From positions 1 to 63,356 of the IMG/VR virus record IMGVR_UViG_3300025889_000004: DNA of 63,356 nucleotides; one strand, 5' to 3'. Positions 57,572 through 63,356 of this stretch are shown in pieces; the first letter of the stretch is position 1; every line of letters begins with the position of its first letter. The translations under genes and the position numbers were made by a program. The notes under the pieces were generated by a model that was given only the letters and a program-made list of their open reading frames with translations, was not told where the DNA came from and searched no databases. The stretch is from a virus.

Positions 57572-58791
57572 CGATGAAGCTGACATACTGCGACGACAAA
57601 GACGTCGAGCTTTGGGTGTTGTCTGGAACGGGGTGGGCGATGCCGATGCGGTTGCGCCACTGCGTGATGGACGGGAAGGCGATGGCCCACGTGATTCCAG
57701 CGGTTCCGCTGGGCTACGCGCAGTACGGAGTCGTGGAGCCAAAGCTGAAATTCCACGGCGCGATCCAGCTCAGGAGCGGGTGGGTGCTAGAGCTCGAACA
57801 GTTCACCTCAATCTGCACCAAGGCCGCTGGGGTAACTCCGGAGTTCTACTACAAGTGGAATGGCGAGTTCACGGACAAGCCGAGTACTCCAGAGGAGGAT
57901 ACGATCGATTGGGCCAAGAAGAAGAAGCTCGATGTTCAGAACGAGTTCATAGACCTCGTTGCGGAACGATCCGGCCTAGACAGATCAACCCTCACGATGT
58001 GCTGGATGGCGATCACCCAGTGCATGGCAGACTGGCTCCTGTCCGGACGGATGATCGACTTTGGGGTCTTCAAGCTTCAGGCATTCCCGTATCGCAAGAA
58101 CTGGAAGGAGGTCCTGTTGGCGAGGTACCCGCAGCTCAAGAAGCTGTGCTTTGTGAAGGATCGGAAGCGCATCATGTCGCTGGCCTTCACAGCTGCCTCT
58201 CGGATGATACGAAGCTCTGAACTCACCGAGTACAGAACACGCATGAACAGGGCGCTCTTTGGGTGGAGCGTTGAGGTGATCCACGATTCCAGCTGGGAAA
58301 ACGCCGTGATCGATGCAGAACATGAGTGTGCCGCATCGCTTGGTCCATTGGCCTACCTGAAGCGCTGGGCAACCAAGATCAGCCAACTTGAAGAACAGAT
58401 CTACGAAGTCATCCGTGAGTACGCTGCGAAAGAGAATACATCGTGCTGTCGCCTATACTGGCGTCGCAACCAAGGCGGCGCTCGCTTTGTTCAGGGCGCT
58501 CCAACCCTCATCAGCTATCGAGCGTCTCTGGACAGCGATGAGGCTGGCTACCAGAGCGTTGATGATTTCCTCGGAGTCGAAGACACCAGCGCGTATCTGG
58601 AGGCAGCGGCTGCGCGTATGCTGGCGATGTCCAATGCGGAGCCCAATGTGGACCTGCGGCTATCTGGGGGAGACGATGGTGGGTCCGGATGGGAAGCCTC
58701 AGACAGTGGGATGCTGGTGCTACCTGCCTCTGGCGGCCAAGCTTCCGGAGAAGATGTGCTGGCTGGACGCGATGGGAATCAGGGAGGGTAA
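57568..58791 (+). CDS. Unknown protein following the terminase (407 aa)
   Basis: Starts MTMKLTYCDDKDVELWVLSG (GTG 57568 or ATG 57574). A small beta-rich first third is followed by a helical region (VQNEFIDLVAERSGLDRSTL) and a Gly/Asp-rich C-terminus. No family recognised. Coupling to the terminase suggests packaging or head completion. Confidence 0.55.
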   Translation: MTMKLTYCDDKDVELWVLSGTGWAMPMRLRHCVMDGKAMAHVIPAVPLGYAQYGVVEPKLKFHGAIQLRSGWVLELEQFTSICTKAAGVTPEFYYKWNGEFTDKPSTPEEDTIDWAKKKKLDVQNEFIDLVAERSGLDRSTLTMCWMAITQCMADWLLSGRMIDFGVFKLQAFPYRKNWKEVLLARYPQLKKLCFVKDRKRIMSLAFTAASRMIRSSELTEYRTRMNRALFGWSVEVIHDSSWENAVIDAEHECAASLGPLAYLKRWATKISQLEEQIYEVIREYAAKENTSCCRLYWRRNQGGARFVQGAPTLISYRASLDSDEAGYQSVDDFLGVEDTSAYLEAAAARMLAMSNAEPNVDLRLSGGDDGGSGWEASDSGMLVLPASGGQASGEDVLAGRDGNQGG

Positions 58792-58797
58792 TTGGCC

Positions 58798-59319
58798 ATG
58801 AACGCACCTATTCCTATCGAACAAAACATCCACACTTCTTCGGAAGTGCCTATGACTCGTAACAAGCCAACCATCTCTCTGGCGGCTGCCGAGAAGGCTG
58901 CCAAGGAGGCTGGATTCGGCATAATTGACGCGAAGCAGCTCAAGCAAGCTGGTGTCTTCGGCGAATTCGTGGCGCAGGTCGGTGCCATTCAGATCGGCCG
59001 ATCGCGCCTCGCCATGAACATCGCTCGGGCCGACAGGGCAATGGACTTCTGCGAGAGGGCTGCCGAGTCCTCCACCGATCCAGAGGTGATGATGGGCCTG
59101 ATGAAGATCAACGCCGACCTCATCGGGAAGAGCAACAACGCCGCAGAGCTTCTCATCAAGAGCGCCCAGACCGCAGCTGAGACTGCCAAGACCGAGGCCA
59201 TGGTGCTTCCTGGCTTCGCCCCAAGGGCTGCGGTTGGACTCACTCAGGTGAATGTCAACGTCAACGGGCCTGTCAGTGAGGCCGAAATCAAGGAGGTATC
59301 AAATGATCAAGGGAGTTAA
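58798..59319 (+). CDS. Possible small terminase or packaging accessory
   Basis: 173 residues from ATG 58798 (GGAGGG upstream). SLAAAEKAAKEAGFGIIDAK and QLKQAGVFGEFVAQVGAIQI are helical; PEVMMGLMKINADLIGKSNN may be an oligomerisation core; C-terminus VNVNGPVSEAEIKE. Size and place after terL fit a small terminase, but no HTH is visible, so this is tentative. Confidence 0.45.
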   Translation: MNAPIPIEQNIHTSSEVPMTRNKPTISLAAAEKAAKEAGFGIIDAKQLKQAGVFGEFVAQVGAIQIGRSRLAMNIARADRAMDFCERAAESSTDPEVMMGLMKINADLIGKSNNAAELLIKSAQTAAETAKTEAMVLPGFAPRAAVGLTQVNVNVNGPVSEAEIKEVSNDQGS

Positions 59320-59614
59320 ACGCCTGCCTAGCGGCGGGCTCATGTACCGAGGGGAGAAGTTCCCTGGCTTCAACAAACCCAAGCAGGCCCCTGCTGGCTC
59401 CAAGGCCAAGATGCGGGTGCTAGCCAAGAAGGGCGACAAGGTGAAGGTCGTGAACTTTGGACTGCGCGGCTACAGCGACTTCACCAAGCACAAGAACCCC
59501 AAACGCAGGGCCAACTACCTTGCTCGGAGCGGTGGAATCCGGAACAAGCAGGGGCAGCTGACCAAGAATGACAAGTTCTCAGCGAACTTTTGGGCCAGAA
59601 CTAGACTGTGGTAA
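59303..59614 (+). CDS. DUF6321-like small basic protein
   Basis: 103 residues from ATG 59303 (AAGGAGG six bases upstream). FGLRGYSDFTKHKNPKRRAN, YLARSGGIRNK and the terminal ANFWARTRLW are the pattern of DUF6321, found in phages and giant viruses. Likely virion-associated and DNA- or metal-binding; function unknown. Confidence 0.75.
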   Translation: MIKGVKRLPSGGLMYRGEKFPGFNKPKQAPAGSKAKMRVLAKKGDKVKVVNFGLRGYSDFTKHKNPKRRANYLARSGGIRNKQGQLTKNDKFSANFWARTRLW

Positions 59615-59669
59615 TCACTGTCACTACAGTAGGTTGCGCAGCTGAGTAACTTTCCTCTGTACACTGAGC

Positions 59670-60260
59670 AATCCACTCCTAATCTGTCGGTCGTTCGGCG
59701 TGGATTGTGTGATCAACGCTGGGACGCCATAATGCTCCAGAGGAGTCCGCCTAGGCAACGGCCCTCACTGCTCCGCCAGAGCAGCACACAAGGAGCGCCC
59801 CCTTTCAAGGATGGCCCCAGTTCTCCAGCAGGACTGGGGCTTTCCATTTCCCCCAACAAGGCGCACAGCAGAACTGGCTGCCGTTCATGCACAGGGTCTA
59901 ACGAACTGGGACGGTGCGGCAGAAAGCGGTCAGGCGAGTGTGCTAGGACCGACAGGGTGGTGGCGAGAGACTAGAGCCCTGCAGCACAGGTGAGCGTCCC
60001 CTGCTCAGACAGTCTGGTCCTGTTGAACGTCGGAAGGTTGACTCCGACCAACCCCTACGTGGCTCCCTTCATCCGACAAGGAAACGGTCGGTGCCAAGAG
60101 AACGAGGTGAATACGCCAGCCATCTCCTAGGAGGTGGCTTGCCCTTCGTTCTCCGCTTACCCTCTAGGAAACGGGTTAGGTACCACAAGGAGATGAGGAA
60201 CAGTGGGGATATACAAGGGGATCCCAGACGACTCCTAATGGAATGGGGATGGACTCTGGG
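59670..60260 (+). ncRNA. Second long structured non-coding region (about 0.6 kb)
   Basis: Between DUF6321- and DUF5872-like genes. Perfect stems: AATCCAC/GTGGATT (59670-59676 with 59700-59706), CTGCTC/GAGCAG (59768-59773 with 59779-59784), GCCCCAGT/ACTGGGGC (59814-59821 with 59833-59840), CTGCCG/CGGCAG (59878-59883 with 59917-59922), GTCGGA/TCCGAC (60029-60034 with 60043-60048), and GAGAACGA/TCGTTCTC (60098-60105 with 60146-60153) enclosing a further 10-bp stem (60118-60127 with 60130-60139). The third stem, followed by TTTCCATTT, might be a terminator. Open frames here have unnatural composition. Confidence 0.55.
59705..59733 (+). promoter_or_regulatory. Possible promoter for the 0.6-kb RNA
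   Basis: TTGTGT (59705-59710), a 17-bp spacer, then CATAAT (59728-59733), which matches five of six bases of the -10 consensus. The -35 is weak. Confidence 0.35.
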
Positions 60261-60274
60261 TTCATGGTTCCCTC

Positions 60275-60679
60275 ATGGCGATCACCGCTAGGAAAACCAA
60301 GCCCGAGCTTTGGAGTCGGATTGTTCGTGAGGTCACCGCTTCCTCGAAGGGCGGTCGTGCTGGGCAGTGGAGCGCTCGCAAGGCTCAGCTGGCGGTGGCT
60401 CGGTACAAGAAGGCTGGCGGTGGTTACAGCGGTGCCAAGAGCCCATCCAACAGTCTGGCCAAGTGGACCCGTGAGGACTGGGGCACCAAGAGCGGCAAGA
60501 ACTCGGTGGTTGGCAAGGGTGCTACTGGAGAGCGGTATCTGCCCAGAAAGGCCAGAGAGGCCTTGTCCTCCTCGGAATACGCCGCAACCAGTGCGGTGAA
60601 AAGGGAGGGTATTCGACGCGGCACCCAGTTCGTGTCCCAGCCCAAGCGCATCGCTCAGAAGACCTCTCGGTATCGGTGA
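60275..60679 (+). CDS. DUF5872-like protein
   Basis: 134 residues. MAITARKTKPELWSRIVREV, GGRAGQWSARKAQLAVARYK, LAKWTREDWGTKSGK and RYLPRKAREALSSSEYAATS follow the DUF5872 pattern known from phages and giant viruses. Highly basic; possibly condenses DNA or binds the capsid interior. Follows the long non-coding region without a clear Shine-Dalgarno. Confidence 0.8.
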   Translation: MAITARKTKPELWSRIVREVTASSKGGRAGQWSARKAQLAVARYKKAGGGYSGAKSPSNSLAKWTREDWGTKSGKNSVVGKGATGERYLPRKAREALSSSEYAATSAVKREGIRRGTQFVSQPKRIAQKTSRYR

Positions 60680-60731
60680 GGGCCTGCGACTCCTCATCGA
60701 CATGTTGGAAACCTCGGTCTAAAGGACGCTC

Positions 60732-61178
60732 ATGGCTGCTACGGTTACTCTTTACAACAACGCCCTGAAGGAAATGGCTCAGGGAACCATTCGCTTTGAT
60801 GGCAACACCGCGATGAAGCTGTTGCTGGTGGCTCCTGGCTCTGGCTACACCTTCAGCAAGGCGCATACGATCAAGACCGACTTCACGGCCACTGGAACCG
60901 AGGCCTCTGGGTCTGGCTACACGCCTGGCGGAAACGTGGTCACATTCGTCGCTGGCAGCGTAACCATCGACAGCGCCACCAACGCCATCAACATCGCGAT
61001 CCCTGCGACAAGCTGGTCCAATTCGACCGTTTCTGCCAAGGCGGCGATCCTTCTGACGAACACTGGCAATGCCGCGACGGACAAGCTGGTGGCCTACGCG
61101 AACTTCGACGCCACGGTATCGTCCAGCAACTCCACCTTCACGGTGACGTTCTCGACTCCGATCAAGCTGCAGAACTGA
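60732..61178 (+). CDS. Beta-rich virion protein (capsid decoration or tail)
   Basis: 148 residues starting MAATVTLYNNALKEMAQGTI, mostly beta with Ser/Thr/Gly loops. The GSGYTPGGNVVTFVAGSVTI and KLVAYANFDATVSSSNSTFT segments match small phage proteins annotated as decoration or tail-associated. No signal peptide. Confidence 0.6.
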   Translation: MAATVTLYNNALKEMAQGTIRFDGNTAMKLLLVAPGSGYTFSKAHTIKTDFTATGTEASGSGYTPGGNVVTFVAGSVTIDSATNAINIAIPATSWSNSTVSAKAAILLTNTGNAATDKLVAYANFDATVSSSNSTFTVTFSTPIKLQN

Positions 61179-61187
61179 TCCAACCGC

Positions 61188-61655
61188 ATGCCGCTGGAAC
61201 TGGTCAATGTAGGGCTGGCCCCGAATGACGGCACTGGTGATCCGCTGAGAACAGCGTTCATCAAGGTCAACGGGAACTTCAGCGAGATCTACAACGCCAT
61301 CAATCCCACAAGCAGTGGGAATGTCCTGATCGCTGGCAACCTCGAGGTCGACGGGTTTGTCACGTTCAACCTGCTGAATGCGGGGCAGGTGATCTTCACG
61401 GACGCGAACAAGAACCTGCACACCAAGACGCCTGTAGATGCCCGTACGGCGCTTCAGACCACCACCTACACGCACACGCAGGGTGTTGCCGCAAATCCTT
61501 GGGTGATCAATCACAACCTCAATGCGTTTCCGACCGTCTGGGTGATCGATCCTCTGGGTCGTGCCGGATGGACCGAGGTTGAGTATGTCGATGCCAATAC
61601 TGTCCGAGCGCACTTCCCAGGAGCCCAGACCGGAACCGCCTATTTGAACTTCTAA
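61188..61655 (+). CDS. Fibre-associated protein with baseplate-like N-terminus
   Basis: 155 residues. LVNVGLAPNDGTGDPLRTAF and IKVNGNFSEIYNAI is a motif found at the start of many fibre and baseplate proteins; the C-terminal WVINHNLNAFPTVWVIDPLG is a compact beta domain. Probably links the long fibre to the tail. Start lies 12 bp before the fibre gene's leader. Confidence 0.65.
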   Translation: MPLELVNVGLAPNDGTGDPLRTAFIKVNGNFSEIYNAINPTSSGNVLIAGNLEVDGFVTFNLLNAGQVIFTDANKNLHTKTPVDARTALQTTTYTHTQGVAANPWVINHNLNAFPTVWVIDPLGRAGWTEVEYVDANTVRAHFPGAQTGTAYLNF

Positions 61656-61667
61656 AGAGACCCCACC

Positions 61668-63356
61668 ATGCCAGTCCCATTTCTCAACAGCGTCAACCTC
61701 AACAAGAACGAGGTTCAGAACTTCAAGGTCTTCAACATCGGGAATGATCCGACCCCGACGCTGACCGCCAACGATGGAGGATACTTCTGGTTCGATAGCA
61801 CCACTACGCCAACGCCTGTTCTTCGCCTGAAGTATTGGACCGGCACCGAAGCTCGCACGTTGCTCGACAGTGCCTCGACCACCATCGTCGCTGCGGATCT
61901 TTCCGGTGGCGCTGCTGGAAGTCTTCCGTATCAGCAAGGAGCTAATGACACGACCTTCCTCGGCATCGGCACCGCTGGTCAGGTTCTGAAGGTCAATTCG
62001 GGAGCCACAGCTCCTGAGTGGACAGCTCAGTCTAACCTTTCTGTTGGCACTGCTACGTTCTTGGCTGGCGGAACTGCTGGCGACATCCCGGTGCAGTCTG
62101 CGGCTGGTACCACTGGCTTCCTAAACATCGGTGCCAATGGCCGTATCCTTACTTCCAACGGAAGCACCCCTGTCTGGTCCGCCACGATCCCTTCCAGCTC
62201 CGTCTCTGGTCTTGCTGCGTCTGCTACGACCGACACGACCAATGCCAGCAACATCTCCAGCGGCACCTTGAGTCTTGGTCGGCTGAGCCTTTCAGATGGC
62301 CAGTTCTATGTTGGTGATGCTTCCAACAACCCTGCTGCGACGGCTAAGACTTCGATTCCTCTGAGCGGATTCGGTGCGGCCACTGCGGATGTGTCGATGG
62401 GCACCTACAAGATCACGAATCTCGGGACTCCGATCTCGACTGATCCTGATTCAACGGCTGCCACCAAAGGTTACGTTGATTCGGTAGCTCAGGGTCTGGA
62501 CGTCAAGGCGAGCTGCGTAGTGGCGTCCACGACTAACATTACGCTGGCGTCTCCGGGATCAATCACCATCGACGGTGTTAGCTCGGCGACATTCACCAGC
62601 GGTGTCACTCGAATCCTCGTCAAGGACCAGAGCGCACAGGCTGAGAACGGCATCTACATCTGGAACGGAACCGGATCCGCGATGACTCGTTCGCTGGATG
62701 CCAACACTTGGGATGAGCTGGTTGGCGCGTTCACGTTCGTCGAGACCGGCACTGCCAATGCCGACTCTGGATGGGTCTGTAACGTCAATGCTGGCGGCAC
62801 TCTTGGAACGACTGCGGTCACTTGGACCAAGTTCTCACAAGCCGGATCTTACACCGCAGGCAACGGCATGGTGCTGTCGGGTGGCGTGTTCCACTTCGCG
62901 CAGTCGAGTGCCTACACCGCTGGTCAGATTCCGTTTGCTTCGAGCACGTCTGCGATTGGGTTCTCATCGAACCTTAGCTGGGACAACTCAAACAGCCGCC
63001 TTGGCATCGGGACGGCGTCGCCTGCATATCCGTTATCAGTTTCTGGACGCATTTCGTACAGCGGAGCAATAGGAGAAGGTGCTGATACGACCCTTTCTTC
63101 GAGCGGAACCGTTCTGCTGCACGGAAATTCAGCGACATGGACAGAACAGCGGCACTACATCGCAGGCGTTGAGAGATATAGGCTCTCTTCGTCTGGAGCT
63201 ACTTGGTATTCGGGTTCCAGCGGAACTCAGCTCACGCTGGACTCCTCCGGCCGCCTTGGCATCGGGACGGCGACTGTCGACGGAAAAGTCCACATCTACG
63301 GCGACACATACCCAAACTCGCAGCTTCGGATCCAGCGCAACGGTGCGGTCAATGGA
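61668..63356 (+). CDS. Tail fibre protein, N-terminal part (continues at 1-1324)
   Basis: Starts MPVPFLNSVNLNKNEVQNFK and runs open to the window end; with 1-1324 it is 995 residues. Repeated GxAGxxPxQ-type beta units precede DSTAATKGYVDSVAQGLDVK near residue 255-275, a motif common in tail fibres, then further repeats with LGIGTA units (62999 and 63255). Two near-identical 20-bp stretches in these repeats show internal duplication. Host recognition by its distal end is expected. Confidence 0.85.
   Translation, partial: MPVPFLNSVNLNKNEVQNFKVFNIGNDPTPTLTANDGGYFWFDSTTTPTPVLRLKYWTGTEARTLLDSASTTIVAADLSGGAAGSLPYQQGANDTTFLGIGTAGQVLKVNSGATAPEWTAQSNLSVGTATFLAGGTAGDIPVQSAAGTTGFLNIGANGRILTSNGSTPVWSATIPSSSVSGLAASATTDTTNASNISSGTLSLGRLSLSDGQFYVGDASNNPAATAKTSIPLSGFGAATADVSMGTYKITNLGTPISTDPDSTAATKGYVDSVAQGLDVKASCVVASTTNITLASPGSITIDGVSSATFTSGVTRILVKDQSAQAENGIYIWNGTGSAMTRSLDANTWDELVGAFTFVETGTANADSGWVCNVNAGGTLGTTAVTWTKFSQAGSYTAGNGMVLSGGVFHFAQSSAYTAGQIPFASSTSAIGFSSNLSWDNSNSRLGIGTASPAYPLSVSGRISYSGAIGEGADTTLSSSGTVLLHGNSATWTEQRHYIAGVERYRLSSSGATWYSGSSGTQLTLDSSGRLGIGTATVDGKVHIYGDTYPNSQLRIQRNGAVNG
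63332..63356. repeat. Terminal direct repeat, right copy
   Basis: Identical to bases 1-25 and lies in the fibre gene. Collapsing the copies leaves a circle of 63,331 bp with the gene intact. Confidence 0.9.

Noticed and set aside
59705-60599. Short open frames in the 0.6-kb non-coding region
   Set aside because: Rich in Arg/Ser/Pro/Gly with no motifs; mutually overlapping and crossing stems.
62993-63275. Near-identical copies of CCGCCTTGGCATCGGGACGG in the fibre gene
   Set aside because: They encode the repeated LGIGTA structural unit and are explained by protein repeats, not a recombination site.
1-63356. CRISPR arrays or insertion sequences
   Set aside because: No regularly spaced direct repeats, transposase genes or terminal inverted repeats were seen.

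Overview
The window is a tailed bacteriophage genome and is probably complete. Its last 25 bases (63332-63356) repeat its first 25, and joining the two ends makes one continuous 995-residue tail-fibre gene, so the real molecule is about 63,331 bp of circularly permuted or circularised DNA. The virion genes (portal, scaffold, capsid, gp10-like tail protein, a 3,455-residue internal protein; no tape measure, sheath or tail tube seen) suggest a podovirus-like particle. A lipoprotein and holins point to a Gram-negative host. A small protein with an immunoglobulin-like domain and a chitobiase-type C-terminal domain, plus CA-rich leaders in place of Shine-Dalgarno sites, loosely suggest Verrucomicrobiota or a related aquatic group; this is inference.

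Layout. 56.1-63.4 kb and on through 0-2.8 kb (+): large terminase, packaging-related unknowns, DUF6321- and DUF5872-like small proteins, a decoration-like protein and tail fibres. 2.8-8.6 kb (+): DNA replication and recombination (Sak4-like ATPase, PD-(D/E)XK exonuclease, RuvC-like resolvase, DUF1376 protein, DnaB helicase, MazG-like protein). 8.6-16.6 kb (+): a dense array of small accessory genes, many related to each other and joined by the same ribosome-site/start-codon junction. 16.7-16.9 kb (-): a small HExxH protein. 17.0-18.2 kb: about 1.1 kb with no convincing gene but many perfect stem-loops behind a good promoter. 18.2-28.7 kb (+): small genes, a transglycosylase, a MoxR ATPase/VWA/DUF3150-like set, a tyrosine recombinase, SSB and an HTH protein. 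28.6-56.0 kb (-): the late virion operon, which also holds the lysis genes, a glycosyltransferase and a tail gene carrying an inserted phosphatase domain.

Regulation. A 13-bp palindrome, GGTGT-WWW-ACACC, occurs nine times exactly in the plus-strand early half, mostly just upstream of a gene block and often beside a TTGAC -35 box. This looks like one operator network. Divergent transcription starts near 56.04 kb, and the two arms converge near 28.6 kb.

The most unusual aspect is the amount of structured non-coding sequence: 17.08-18.16 kb, 59.67-60.26 kb, 5.37-5.53 kb, 12.28-12.38 kb and 28.27-28.35 kb all contain nested perfect stems without coding signal. The 1.1-kb element is the best candidate for an undescribed system and could be a giant phage RNA in the style of GOLLD or ROOL. 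All structures were found by eye; no folding or database search was run.
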